11,718 bases of DNA, taken from Actinomycetota bacterium (GTDB lineage Bacteria > Actinomycetota > Acidimicrobiia > Spongiisociales > UBA5794). Of the stretch, positions 1-6,788 are shown piece by piece. The first letter of the stretch is position 1. Each line of letters begins with the position of its first letter. A program made the position numbers and the translations under genes. The stretch lies in the NCBI GenBank assembly GCA_003648875.1, contig QMQC01000024.1, forward strand, positions 1 to 11,718, written 5' to 3'. The notes beneath the pieces are model-generated. The model was not told the DNA's origin, ran no database searches, and saw only the letters and a program-made list of their open reading frames with translations.

Positions 1-713
1 AGGAACTCGTCGACCTCATCAGGGGGCAGCGCCATCCAGGACTCGGCAAGAGTGTCGGTGAATCCTGCAATACCCGTCAGGGGCGTTCTGAGTTCATGGC
101 TGACCATGGACACGAATTCGTTCTTGAGCTGGACGGCGCGCCTCTCCTGTGCCAGCGCCTCAGCGTGCCTGTCCTGGGCGTTCAACAAAACTCGAATCAC
201 TTTCAGAATGAGATTGATGATCAGGATGACGAAGACGACCGCGGCGGATGCGTCGATCGTTGTCTCGGCTCCTGAACCCTCGACGATGCCGATCAGGTCA
301 ATGTCCGTGTTGTTGTACAGAACGAATGTCGTCGCGGATGCCGAAATGGTGTAGATGACGAGCATTGCGGCGTGGCGTAGCGGGAGCACAAGAGCGGTCG
401 AGACGACTATCCAGGCGATGGAGAGGCCATGGATGGCCGGGGCTGGTCCGCGCAGCAGAAGTGCGAGGACGATCATGGTTGTTCCCATGAGTTCCCCGGG
501 AAGCGCCGATGTGCCGTGTGTGCGGCGATACAGCGCGTCAACAAACACGACGAGGGCTGGAACGATGAGCAGGAGAAGATATGGTTCACCGTTCATCATG
601 ACCCAGCCGGCAACGAGACCGATGAACGCAAACATGCCGAAGGCCCGGCTCGTGTTGTACGACCGTTGAATCTCGGAATACGCGATCGGTGCCCTGGCGA
701 AGAGGTCGAACAT
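1..713 (-). CDS. Membrane sensor histidine kinase, N-terminal part (3' end outside window)
   Basis: This is the N-terminal 237 codons of a sensor histidine kinase that continues beyond the left edge, so the catalytic ATPase domain is not visible. Residues about 25-175 are strongly hydrophobic with short basic or polar breaks and probably form five or six membrane helices, without a large extracellular sensing domain. A short coiled linker (about 178-197) leads into a HisKA dimerisation domain with the phospho-acceptor motif SHELRTP, the histidine being residue 206. The ATG is preceded by GAGGAG four bases upstream and by an in-frame TAG, which fixes the start. It lies 72 bp downstream of the PHP gene on the same strand and could be cotranscribed or have its own promoter. 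No partner response regulator with a DNA-binding domain is visible. The kinase class is certain from the H-box; the stimulus is unknown. Confidence 0.9.
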   Translation of the reverse strand, partial: MFDLFARAPIAYSEIQRSYNTSRAFGMFAFIGLVAGWVMMNGEPYLLLLIVPALVVFVDALYRRTHGTSALPGELMGTTMIVLALLLRGPAPAIHGLSIAWIVVSTALVLPLRHAAMLVIYTISASATTFVLYNNTDIDLIGIVEGSGAETTIDASAAVVFVILIINLILKVIRVLLNAQDRHAEALAQERRAVQLKNEFVSMVSHELRTPLTGIAGFTDTLAESWMALPPDEVDEF

Positions 714-785
714 GTCACTCCTCTAGATCTATGTCGACTCGTGGGTCTGCGTGGTTGATGAATTCGACGGATCGCCGTGCTTGCG

Positions 786-1628
786 TCAGCGATTCCGCTG
801 AGCGTACAGCTGTTCAACGGCAGATTCGGGTACCCGTAGGTCTCCCCTCCCGACGCCAACGCGGTATGCGCGCTTTGTGGCGCCATGGTGGTCTGACCCG
901 CCGGTTGCGGCGATACCAAGTTTCGCTGCGACTTCTGTGAGATGTGCGCGCAGATCGAGATCGTGCATCGGGTGATGTGCCTCGATCCCTCCAAGGCCGA
1001 GATCAGCGAGTTGGTGGAACGCTTCTGCATACAACTCTCGCGTGAGGCTCATCGTTACGGGATGCGCGATGACCGGAACACCGCCGCCTGCTCTGGCCAG
1101 TCGGATCGCTTCGGCCGCGGTCAGCCGCATTCGTTCGACATACGCCGAACCGCCATCGTGGAGAAGGTCAGAGAATCCCTCGTCTCGAGTCGTGATGTAT
1201 CCCTTCTCGACCAGTGCGTCTGCGATGTGTGGTCGACCAACCGATGGACCCTCCGCGTGCTTCTGAACATCTGCGAGTGTGATCTCGTAGCCGAGGCCGT
1301 TGAGTTTCTCGATGATCTCGATATTTCTCGAGTACCGTCCCTCGAGAAGCTCGGCGAGGCGCGACTGGAGTGGTCCGTTACCAGGCTCGAGGAAATACAC
1401 GAGCATGTGGATCTTCGTTCCGTTGTGATCGACCGATAGTTCGACACCCGGTATGAACTCGAGACCGAGCCCCTTGGCAGCGAGCCTGGCACGGTCGATT
1501 CCTGCAAGGGTGTCGTGGTCTGTGAGCGCAACATGGGAGAGCTTCGCCTTCGCAGCGAGGCTCATCAGCTGTTCCGGCGTATCCGATCCGTCTGACGCGT
1601 TCGAGTGCAGGTGAAGGTCGACGGGCAA
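786..1628 (-). CDS. PHP-domain phosphoesterase (RNase AM / nucleoside 3',5'-bisphosphate phosphatase-like)
   Basis: A 280-residue PHP metallophosphoesterase covering the whole family length. All expected metal-binding motifs occur in order: DLHLHSNASDG at the N-terminus (H6, H8, D13), LTDHDTLAG (D37, H38), PGVELS (E63), a histidine at 74, GRPHIA (H134), VIAHP (H189) and GGSDHHG (D246, H248). This set matches the stand-alone YciV/TrpH-like proteins that act on nucleoside 3',5'-bisphosphates or trim short RNA 5' ends, rather than the PHP domain of DNA polymerase III or histidinol phosphatase. The start is a TTG at 1628; no ATG or GTG is available nearby and the family normally begins two to four residues before DLH. 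The gene begins four bases after the stop of the small membrane protein gene, so the two are probably cotranscribed. Substrate is inferred from the family only. Confidence 0.88.
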   Translation of the reverse strand: MPVDLHLHSNASDGSDTPEQLMSLAAKAKLSHVALTDHDTLAGIDRARLAAKGLGLEFIPGVELSVDHNGTKIHMLVYFLEPGNGPLQSRLAELLEGRYSRNIEIIEKLNGLGYEITLADVQKHAEGPSVGRPHIADALVEKGYITTRDEGFSDLLHDGGSAYVERMRLTAAEAIRLARAGGGVPVIAHPVTMSLTRELYAEAFHQLADLGLGGIEAHHPMHDLDLRAHLTEVAAKLGIAATGGSDHHGATKRAYRVGVGRGDLRVPESAVEQLYAQRNR

Positions 1629-1632
1629 GGCG

Positions 1633-1800
1633 TCAGCCGCTGAGCAACTTGAGTGCGATGATCGCTGCTCCGAATACGATCGTGTAGGTCGCGTACCGCT
1701 TGATGATCGCGATTCGCCGCCTGCGAGTGTCGGCCTTCTGCTCCTCGACGAGCTTCTGCTCCCGATTCGTCCGCTGTCGTTCTCGCTTCTCGCTTGCCAT
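1633..1800 (-). CDS. Small single-pass membrane protein (55 aa)
   Basis: A 55-residue open frame beginning MASEKRERQRTNREQ and ending LKLLSG. The first 35 residues are highly charged and rich in Arg, Lys, Glu and Gln, likely an amphipathic or coiled cytoplasmic segment. Residues about 39-53 form one hydrophobic helix, giving a probable tail-anchored topology. The gene is wedged between the cyclophilin gene (9 bp upstream) and the PHP gene (4 bp downstream), which supports real coding. The charged N-terminus followed by one membrane helix resembles, from memory, the cytoplasmic anchor that begins many actinobacterial membrane cyclophilins. Here it sits as a separate gene directly after a cyclophilin that carries a lipoprotein signal instead. 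No Shine-Dalgarno sequence is evident, so translation may depend on coupling. The function is unknown. Confidence 0.75.
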   Translation of the reverse strand: MASEKRERQRTNREQKLVEEQKADTRRRRIAIIKRYATYTIVFGAAIIALKLLSG

Positions 1801-1809
1801 GAATCCAGC

Positions 1810-2541
1810 CTACCGTTGGATGGAAACGGACTCTATGTAGATCGATTCCAGAGGCGTTGAGGGGTTTGGATCAGCACTGCTCGCCCCCCTACCGAGACGA
1901 ACCTGAGCGATTCGGTCGAGGGTTTCGAGTCCTGAAATGACTCGCCCAACAATCGTGTATTGAGGGCTGAGCCAATCTGCGTCCCCCAACGTGATGAAGA
2001 ACTGGCTTCCGGTGGTGCCGGGACCCGCGTTGGCCATTGCGACAACACCGCGCTCGTACGTGATGCCTTCGGCGGGGAACTCGTCCGGCAGGGTGTACCC
2101 AGGGCCACCGAAGCCTGTGGCGGTCGGATCTCCGGCCTGCATCATGAAGCCAGGAACGACTCTGTGGCTCACCGTGCCATCGAAGAAGCCAGATTCGGCA
2201 AGAAAGACGAACGAGTTCACGGTCTCGGGTGCTGTGACAGGATCGAGTTGGATCTCGATCGGGCCGCAGGAGGTGTTCAGTGTGAGGACGATCTGCCCAA
2301 CGAGTCCAACTTCGTCCGGAGCGTCGAACCCCATGTCTTTCGCTGGATCTGGTCGATCGGCGCCGCAAGCGGTGGGCTGGTGAAGGAACCCCACGTAGTC
2401 GGATGGCACTGTCGAGAGCGGGACGGTCGTCACGGCGGCTGCTGTCGCCTCAGTTGTGGTCACCGTGTCCTGGGCGCCGCCGCAGGCCGCAAACACCAGG
2501 ACTCCAGCAATCGCAACAGAAAGGATTCGGGTGGTCTGCAC
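1810..2541 (-). CDS. Cyclophilin-type peptidyl-prolyl cis-trans isomerase, lipoprotein
   Basis: A 243-residue protein with a lipoprotein signal (hydrophobic residues 6-19, lipobox VFAAC, Cys20), a Thr/Ala-rich linker (about 24-45) and a cyclophilin domain from about residue 85 to the end. The catalytic arginine lies in SHRVVPGFMMQAGDPT (127-140), with GPGY at 146-149 and GSQFFIT at 178-184, all cyclophilin hallmarks. It should catalyse proline isomerisation in proteins folding outside the cytoplasmic membrane. The start is a GTG at 2541, chosen because it gives a complete signal peptide and because a TACCAT -10 box ends six bases before it. It heads a probable transcript with the small membrane protein and PHP genes and diverges from lysC across only 46 bp. 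Function is secure from motifs; the substrates are unknown. Confidence 0.93.
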   Translation of the reverse strand: MQTTRILSVAIAGVLVFAACGGAQDTVTTTEATAAAVTTVPLSTVPSDYVGFLHQPTACGADRPDPAKDMGFDAPDEVGLVGQIVLTLNTSCGPIEIQLDPVTAPETVNSFVFLAESGFFDGTVSHRVVPGFMMQAGDPTATGFGGPGYTLPDEFPAEGITYERGVVAMANAGPGTTGSQFFITLGDADWLSPQYTIVGRVISGLETLDRIAQVRLGRGASSADPNPSTPLESIYIESVSIQR

Positions 2542-2547
2542 GGCGAG

Positions 2548-2553
2548 ATGGTA
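2548..2553 (-). promoter_or_regulatory. -10 box of a leaderless promoter for the cyclophilin gene
   Basis: TACCAT on the minus strand fits the TANNNT -10 pattern and ends six bases before the GTG start at 2541. Transcription would begin at or within a base of the start codon, and there is no Shine-Dalgarno sequence. No good -35 hexamer is seen. Confidence 0.5.
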
Positions 2554-2574
2554 TGGGTGATCTGCAGCTACACC

Positions 2575-2580
2575 TACAAT
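2575..2580 (+). promoter_or_regulatory. -10 box of a leaderless promoter for lysC
   Basis: TACAAT matches the TATAAT consensus at five of six positions and ends seven bases before the lysC ATG at 2588. There is no Shine-Dalgarno sequence before that ATG, so a leaderless mRNA is likely. The -35 region is weak. The divergent cyclophilin promoter lies in the same 46-bp gap, so the two polymerase footprints must overlap and may compete. Confidence 0.55.
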
Positions 2581-2587
2581 CCGCGAG

Positions 2588-3811
2588 ATGACATTGGTGG
2601 TTCACAAATACGGTGGAACGTCGGTTGCAGATGCAGACAGGATCCGCAGCGTTGCTAAGCGAATCGTTGACTCGTACAACGAGGGCAACGGCGTCGTTGC
2701 AGTCGTGAGCGCGATGGGCAGACGCACTGATGAGCTCCTTGGATTGGCGGCGGAAGTCTCCGATCGATCCCATCCGCGGGAGATGGACATGCTCCTGACG
2801 GCCGGCGAGCGTGTCACGATGGCTCTGGTGGCAATGGCCATCCAGGATCTCGGGGTCGCGGCTACGAGCTTCACCGGCTCTCAGGCAGGAATCCTCACAA
2901 CGGGGAAGCACGGCCAGGCCGAGATCGTCGAGATCCGGGCGGACCGGGTTCGTGAGGGGCTTGATGAAGGCAAGGTGGTGATTGTTGCAGGCTTTCAGGG
3001 TGTAGATCCTGCTTCTAAGGACGTCACGACCCTCGGCAGGGGCGGTTCTGACGCCACTGCAGTAGCACTCGCCGCGGCGCTGTCCGCCGACAGATGTGAG
3101 ATCTACACGGACGTCGATGGTGTGTTCACAGCCGATCCGAGGGTTGTGCCAGCCGCCACGAAACTCTTGGAACTGACCTATGAGGAGATGCTCGAGCTCG
3201 CCTCTGCGGGAGCTGGAGTTCTCATGCCGCGATCAGTCGAGTTCGGGAGACGATTCGGCATCCCGATTCATGTTCGCTCATCGTTCCATGGCGGCGAAGG
3301 AACCTTGGTCAAGGAGGAAACGATGGAACAAGCAGTAGTACGCGGGATCGCGCATGATGAATCTGAGGCCAAGCTCACGATCTCTCGCGTTCCCGATACA
3401 CCAGGCGTTGCCGCATCCGTGTTCGAGCCGCTCGCCGCGGCCGGTGTGAACGTCGACATGATCGTGCAGAACGTGTCCCACGACGGCTCAACGGACATCA
3501 GCTTCACGGTCCCCATTTCGATGCTTGATGTGGCTGAGAGGGAAGCAAGAACTGTCGCTGAAGCCATCGACGCGGGCAGTGTGAGCGTCGACAAGGACAT
3601 CGCCAAGGTCACAGTCGTGGGTATCGGCATGAAGACAGAGTCAGGGATTGCTTCTCGGATGTTCAGAATCCTTGCCGACCATGACATCAACATCCAGATG
3701 ATCTCCACCTCACCGATACGGATCTCTTGCGTCGTTGCCGGAGATAGGGTGTCCGAAGCCGTGAAAGCTCTGCATTCGGGTCTTGGCCTCGACGATGGGG
3801 CGTCTGCATGA
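2588..3811 (+). CDS. lysC: Aspartate kinase (alpha subunit frame)
   Basis: A 407-residue aspartokinase catalysing ATP-dependent phosphorylation of L-aspartate, the first step toward lysine/diaminopimelate, threonine and methionine. The kinase domain (about 1-235) carries KYGGTS at 7-12, GRGGSDATAVA at 150-160 and DVDGVFTADPR at 175-185. Two ACT domains follow (about 260-330 and 340-400), the usual site of feedback control by lysine and/or threonine; the second contains ISTSPIRISCV. Length and layout match actinobacterial LysC. An internal, strongly SD-preceded ATG at codon 246 would yield the separate ACT-domain beta subunit (own entry). The last codons overlap asd by four bases (ATGA), so the genes are cotranscribed and probably translationally coupled. 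The start is supported by the motif position near the N-terminus and a -10 box just upstream. Confidence 0.97.
   Translation: MTLVVHKYGGTSVADADRIRSVAKRIVDSYNEGNGVVAVVSAMGRRTDELLGLAAEVSDRSHPREMDMLLTAGERVTMALVAMAIQDLGVAATSFTGSQAGILTTGKHGQAEIVEIRADRVREGLDEGKVVIVAGFQGVDPASKDVTTLGRGGSDATAVALAAALSADRCEIYTDVDGVFTADPRVVPAATKLLELTYEEMLELASAGAGVLMPRSVEFGRRFGIPIHVRSSFHGGEGTLVKEETMEQAVVRGIAHDESEAKLTISRVPDTPGVAASVFEPLAAAGVNVDMIVQNVSHDGSTDISFTVPISMLDVAEREARTVAEAIDAGSVSVDKDIAKVTVVGIGMKTESGIASRMFRILADHDINIQMISTSPIRISCVVAGDRVSEAVKALHSGLGLDDGASA
3311..3317 (+). promoter_or_regulatory. Shine-Dalgarno sequence for the internal lysC start
   Basis: AAGGAGG, nearly the full anti-SD complement, lies five bases before an in-frame ATG inside lysC. 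It is the best Shine-Dalgarno match noticed in the window and has no role in translating the full-length protein, which points to a second start. Confidence 0.8.
3323..3811 (+). CDS. lysC: Aspartate kinase beta (regulatory) subunit from internal start
   Basis: In-frame internal start at codon 246 of lysC, giving a 162-residue protein made only of the two ACT domains. It begins MEQAVVRGIAHDESEAKLT, which closely resembles, from memory, the start of the Corynebacterium glutamicum beta subunit (MEEAVLTGVATDKSEAKVT). In that organism and in Bacillus subtilis, lysC encodes an alpha2beta2 enzyme from overlapping frames, and the beta subunit contributes to feedback inhibition. The preceding AAGGAGG at five-base spacing is direct evidence for initiation here. 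The full-length start instead appears leaderless, so the two subunits may be translated by different initiation routes. This is a nested product in the same frame, not a separate gene. Confidence 0.78.
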   Translation: MEQAVVRGIAHDESEAKLTISRVPDTPGVAASVFEPLAAAGVNVDMIVQNVSHDGSTDISFTVPISMLDVAEREARTVAEAIDAGSVSVDKDIAKVTVVGIGMKTESGIASRMFRILADHDINIQMISTSPIRISCVVAGDRVSEAVKALHSGLGLDDGASA

Positions 3812-4836
3812 AGACCTTCTCCAACCCAAGCGTTGCGATCGTCGGTGCGACCGGCGCCGTTGGGACGACGATGCTCTCGATCCTCGAGGAGCGGGTGTTC
3901 CCCATCTCTGATCTGCGATTGATCGCCTCGTCGCGGTCAGTGGGAAACGTCATCGAGACGACCTGGGGGAGCATCGTGGTCGAGGACCTCGACACGGTGG
4001 ATCCGGCTGGGGTCGACATCGCGCTGTTCTCTGCAGGAGGAGCGCGTTCTCTCGAATACGCACCACATTTTGCATCAGCAGGTGCATCCGTCATCGACAA
4101 CTCGTCAGCCTTCCGTATGGATGACACGGTTCCTTTGGTTGTCGCCCAGGTGAACGACGAAGCGATTCGTTCCCATGAGGGCATCATTGCAAACCCGAAC
4201 TGTACGACGATGGTCATCATGATGGCCGCAGGACCTCTGCATGCAGCCGCAGGACTCAGGACAATGTTTGCGACCTCCTACCAGAGCGTGTCGGGCTCGG
4301 GTCACACCGGAATCGCACAGCTCGCATCAGAGATCGATCACTTCGACTCGCAAAGATCGAACCTCGTCACCGGAGGCTGGGACGAGCCTGATGGAGATCT
4401 GTACACAAGACCGATCGCGTACAACGTGCTGCCTCTGGCTGGTTCGATAGCCGTGGTTGGCTACACGGATGAGGAGTGGAAGCTCGTAAACGAATCGCGC
4501 AAGATCCTGGATCGTGATGACATTGCTGTGGAACCGACGTGTGTACGCGTGCCCGTCATGGACGGTCACGGGATATCTGCCTCGATGTGGTTCGATCGTC
4601 GCGTCGACCTCGACGAGGCCGTCGCGGTGCTCGGCTCCGCACCCGGCATGCAGTTGTGGGACGACACCAAGGTTCCGACACCCCTCGATTCCGCGGGAAT
4701 CGACGACATCCTTGTGGGCAGACTCAGAGAGACCATCGGGTTCCCTGGTGGTATCAGCCTGTTCGCCATTGGCGACAATCTGAGAAAGGGGGCAGCCCTC
4801 AACGCTGTCCAGCTGGCGGAGCTGCTACTCGCATAG
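3808..4836 (+). CDS. asd: Aspartate-semialdehyde dehydrogenase
   Basis: A 342-residue NADPH-dependent enzyme that reduces aspartyl phosphate, the LysC product, to aspartate semialdehyde, the branch point to lysine/diaminopimelate and to homoserine. The N-terminal Rossmann motif is VGATGAVGTTML (12-23). The catalytic cysteine is C132 in ANPNCTT, SVSGSG is at 160-165, the general-base histidine is H254 in MDGHG, and the family ending GDNLRKGAALNAVQLAE is at 322-338. Length is normal. The ATG overlaps the lysC stop as ATGA with only a weak G-rich stretch upstream, so translational coupling is likely. No diaminopimelate or homoserine pathway gene follows; the pair ends before a tRNA gene on the other strand. 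Confidence 0.97.
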   Translation: MKTFSNPSVAIVGATGAVGTTMLSILEERVFPISDLRLIASSRSVGNVIETTWGSIVVEDLDTVDPAGVDIALFSAGGARSLEYAPHFASAGASVIDNSSAFRMDDTVPLVVAQVNDEAIRSHEGIIANPNCTTMVIMMAAGPLHAAAGLRTMFATSYQSVSGSGHTGIAQLASEIDHFDSQRSNLVTGGWDEPDGDLYTRPIAYNVLPLAGSIAVVGYTDEEWKLVNESRKILDRDDIAVEPTCVRVPVMDGHGISASMWFDRRVDLDEAVAVLGSAPGMQLWDDTKVPTPLDSAGIDDILVGRLRETIGFPGGISLFAIGDNLRKGAALNAVQLAELLLA

Positions 4837-4921
4837 CGCGCAGCGGCGAGAGCGGATGGCCCCCTCTTCGAGGTGCCTCGCTCCGGGTTCCTCCTGCCGG
4901 CAAGAATCCACACAGAGGAGC

Positions 4922-4943
4922 ATCCCTCGATTGCTGGAGGGGT
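4922..4943 (+). terminator. Candidate hairpin terminator after lysC-asd
   Basis: A seven-pair stem (ATCCCTC / GAGGGGT with one G-U pair) closes an eight-base loop and is followed by only two or three T residues. It lies 85 bp past the asd stop and just before the 3' end of the opposing tRNA gene. A second, imperfect hairpin at 4858-4877 lies nearer to asd. The short T-run makes intrinsic termination uncertain. The rest of 4837-4944 shows no coding or other signal. Confidence 0.3.
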
Positions 4944-4944
4944 T

Positions 4945-5021
4945 TGGTCGGGACGGTCGGATTTGAACCGACGGCCTCATCGTCCCGAACGATGCGCGCT
5001 ACCAAGCTGCGCCACGTCCCG
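4945..5021 (-). tRNA. tRNA-Pro (anticodon CGG), CCA encoded
   Basis: A complete 77-nt cloverleaf. The acceptor stem is CGGGACG / CGTCCCG with discriminator A and an encoded CCA. The D-arm GCGC-AGCTTGGTA-GCGC, anticodon arm CATCG-TTCGGGA-CGATG with anticodon CGG, a five-base variable loop, and the T-arm GTCGG-TTCAAAT-CCGAC all pair perfectly. It decodes the proline codon CCG. It starts 20 bp after the stop codon of the corC-like gene on the same strand, so it could be read through from that gene or from the close promoter proposed at 5031-5036. Confidence 0.97.
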
Positions 5022-5030
5022 ATGGCCAGG

Positions 5031-5036
5031 AGTGTA
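5031..5036 (-). promoter_or_regulatory. Possible -10 box for the tRNA-Pro gene
   Basis: TACACT on the minus strand lies nine bases before the first base of the tRNA, directly after the corC-like stop codon. This is a suitable position for transcription starting a few bases upstream of the mature 5' end. The -35 region would lie inside the 3' end of the coding sequence and is not recognisable. Confidence 0.35.
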
Positions 5037-5041
5037 TAGCG

Positions 5042-6292
5042 CTAGTCGACTCTCTCGATCTTGATGCGGTCGACCCTCTGACGGTCCATCGACAGGACGG
5101 TGTACCGATACCCGTCTTCGGCTATCTCGTTGCCGCGTGTGGGGATCTTCCCAAATGCGGTCATGATGAAACCACCCACCGTCGAGTACGGGCCGTCCGG
5201 AACCTCATGATCGATCCCCTTGCATAGATCATCGATGTCAACACGCCCATCCGCGATCCATACATGGTCTGCGATCTGGGTGACCGCGGGCGTACCAGGG
5301 TCGTATTCGTCCTGGAGTTCCCCAACGAGTTCCGAAACAAGGTCCTTGATCGTGACGATCCCTTCGACTCCCCCGTGCTCATCAACGACGACGGCCATGC
5401 CGTAGCGTTGCGCCCGCATCTCTTCCAGCGTGTCGAGTACCGACATCGTCTCTGGGACGTAGTTCGGAGTCCGAAGCAGGGGTGCCAGATCAGTGGCATT
5501 CTCTGGGTCGGGATGTCTCAGAAGATCCTTGACATGGACGATTCCTTGGAGGTCGTCAAGTCCGTCTGCGATCACCGGAAAACGCGAATGGCCCGTGTCG
5601 GACACCGCAGCGCGAAGACCGTCTGCAGTCAGTGGCAGCGGAAGCGTGACAATGTCGAGTCTCGGAGTCATCACGTCGTGGACCGAGGTGTCGGCCAGGT
5701 GGAACAGGGCATCGATGATCTCTCGTTCGGCCTCTTCGATCTGGCCACCTCGCTGGCTCAGCGCAGCAAGAGCGCGAATGTCGTCCTCGGTGACGCCATC
5801 GGCGAATCCGTCGACGTCCAGCCTCAGGAGGCGAAGAAGACCGCCGGTGATGGCCGAGAAGAATCTGGCGATCGGTGCCAGAACGATCGAGAGATTCCAG
5901 ATCGTGGGAGCAACTCTCAGCGAGAACTGCTCGGGATAGCGTGCGGCGATAGTCTTTGGCGTGATCTCACCGAACACGAGAAGTACCGCTGTCATTACTG
6001 CCGTCGCCACCCATGGACCCCAGGTCTGGCCGATGAGGGACACGAAGAGGATGGTGGCCACCGATGCGGAAAGGACGTTTACGGCGTTGTTTGCAACAAG
6101 GAGGGTTGACAGCATTCGATCTGGTTGAGAAACGAGTTGTTCGAGGCGCTTCCCCCTCGGACTTTCCGCGGCCAGCCGGTGGACGCGTTCTCGAGAGATT
6201 CCGATCAGTGCTGTCTCAGAACCGGAGAAGAATCCCGACGAGAGCGTGCAGGCACCGAGTATTGCAAGGTAGATGAATGTCTCGGTGGTCAT
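5042..6292 (-). CDS. CNNM/CBS/CorC-type membrane protein (hemolysin C-like, probable Mg2+/divalent cation transport)
   Basis: A 416-residue integral membrane protein with the full three-part layout of the HlyC/CorC (MpfA, YhdP/YrkA) family. An N-terminal DUF21/CNNM domain (about 1-185) contains SGFFSGSETAL at 19-29, LLVANNAVNVLSAS at 64-77 and VFGEITPKTIA at 106-116. A CBS pair follows (about 205-325), with MTPR at 208-211, HSRFPV at 235-240 and VVDEHGGVEGIVTIKDL at 302-318. A C-terminal CorC_HlyC domain (about 335-416) contains ADGRVDIDDL and YSTVGGFI. Relatives work in magnesium efflux or divalent-cation homeostasis; the older name hemolysin is historical. The ATG has AGGTAGG five bases upstream. 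It follows the receiver-like gene by 41 bp on the same strand, so the two are probably cotranscribed, which hints that the receiver influences the transporter or its expression. Confidence 0.92.
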   Translation of the reverse strand: MTTETFIYLAILGACTLSSGFFSGSETALIGISRERVHRLAAESPRGKRLEQLVSQPDRMLSTLLVANNAVNVLSASVATILFVSLIGQTWGPWVATAVMTAVLLVFGEITPKTIAARYPEQFSLRVAPTIWNLSIVLAPIARFFSAITGGLLRLLRLDVDGFADGVTEDDIRALAALSQRGGQIEEAEREIIDALFHLADTSVHDVMTPRLDIVTLPLPLTADGLRAAVSDTGHSRFPVIADGLDDLQGIVHVKDLLRHPDPENATDLAPLLRTPNYVPETMSVLDTLEEMRAQRYGMAVVVDEHGGVEGIVTIKDLVSELVGELQDEYDPGTPAVTQIADHVWIADGRVDIDDLCKGIDHEVPDGPYSTVGGFIMTAFGKIPTRGNEIAEDGYRYTVLSMDRQRVDRIKIERVD

Positions 6293-6333
6293 CGCTGCCT
6301 ACCTGACGGTGCTCGCGGTCTCCTCTTCGGCCA

Positions 6334-6699
6334 TCAAGCTGTCGCTGTCGCGAGTGCCAGCGCTGCCCGTAGCTCGGATGCTGGTCCGCCCTTGGCTAGC
6401 CAATTCCGCGCGCCCGCCCGACCCGCAAGGAAGGCGTCAGCGTCACGGTCGAGGAGGATCGTCACCGGGATTCCGATGCCATCTTCCGCCTTGGCCCGTA
6501 TCGCACGCGTCACCGCCATGGCTCCCATCGATCCAACCTGCATATCGACGAGAACAGCATCGACGTCCTCGCTGTACGCGGTGTCGGCTGCGGTATCAGA
6601 GTCAGGGTGATCGATCACCACGATGTCGGGTGTCGACAGCGCAGTGTGAATTTGATCGATGACACTCTGGCGATCGGCGACGAGAAGGATGGTGAGCAT
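6334..6699 (-). CDS. Stand-alone receiver-like protein, degenerate active site
   Basis: A 121-residue protein that looks like a single CheY-type receiver fold without an output domain. The candidate phospho-acceptor is D52 in VLVDMQVG, and the conserved lysine is K103 in WLAKGG. Two usual elements are weak: the acidic pair after beta-1 is reduced to one aspartate (D9 in VADRQ), and the Thr/Ser expected at the end of beta-4 appears to be Leu (ILLDRD). Phosphorylation may be weak or absent. The start at 6699 is chosen over an in-frame ATG 45 bases upstream because the family begins with a short beta-strand (MLTILLVAD) and because a TACTCT box ends six bases before it. It is the first gene of a likely pair with the CNNM/CorC gene. 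The partner kinase is unknown. The family call is moderately sure, the activity unsure. Confidence 0.72.
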   Translation of the reverse strand: MLTILLVADRQSVIDQIHTALSTPDIVVIDHPDSDTAADTAYSEDVDAVLVDMQVGSMGAMAVTRAIRAKAEDGIGIPVTILLDRDADAFLAGRAGARNWLAKGGPASELRAALALATATA

Positions 6700-6705
6700 G
6701 GGGAG

Positions 6706-6711
6706 AGAGTA
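6706..6711 (-). promoter_or_regulatory. -10 box of a leaderless promoter for the receiver-like gene
   Basis: TACTCT on the minus strand ends six bases before the chosen ATG at 6699, with no Shine-Dalgarno sequence. The same hexamer and spacing precede the divergent nfeD-like gene, so the two flanks of this intergenic region are near mirror images. Confidence 0.48.
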
Positions 6712-6788
6712 GCTTCCCGAAACCGGGTATCGGATGGCGGTCATCGGGCTCTTCGGATTTGGGCGAGGTGTCGGGTGAAGCCTCGGAA

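Noticed and set aside
942..1439. A 165-codon plus-strand open frame opposite the PHP gene
   Set aside because: It is a shadow of a gene whose complete metal-binding motif set lies on the minus strand.
1960..2658. A 232-codon plus-strand open frame across the cyclophilin gene and into lysC
   Set aside because: It runs antisense to the cyclophilin and overlaps the start of lysC out of frame, with no recognisable domain.
4858..4877. Imperfect hairpin just after the asd stop as a terminator
   Set aside because: The stem has an internal bulge and is not followed by T residues. The later hairpin at 4922-4943 is slightly better, though also weak.
5264..6109. A 281-codon plus-strand open frame opposite the CNNM/CorC gene
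   Set aside because: It is fully antisense to a gene with clear domains on the minus strand. Its translation shows no motifs and an unnatural composition, as expected for a shadow frame in GC-rich DNA.
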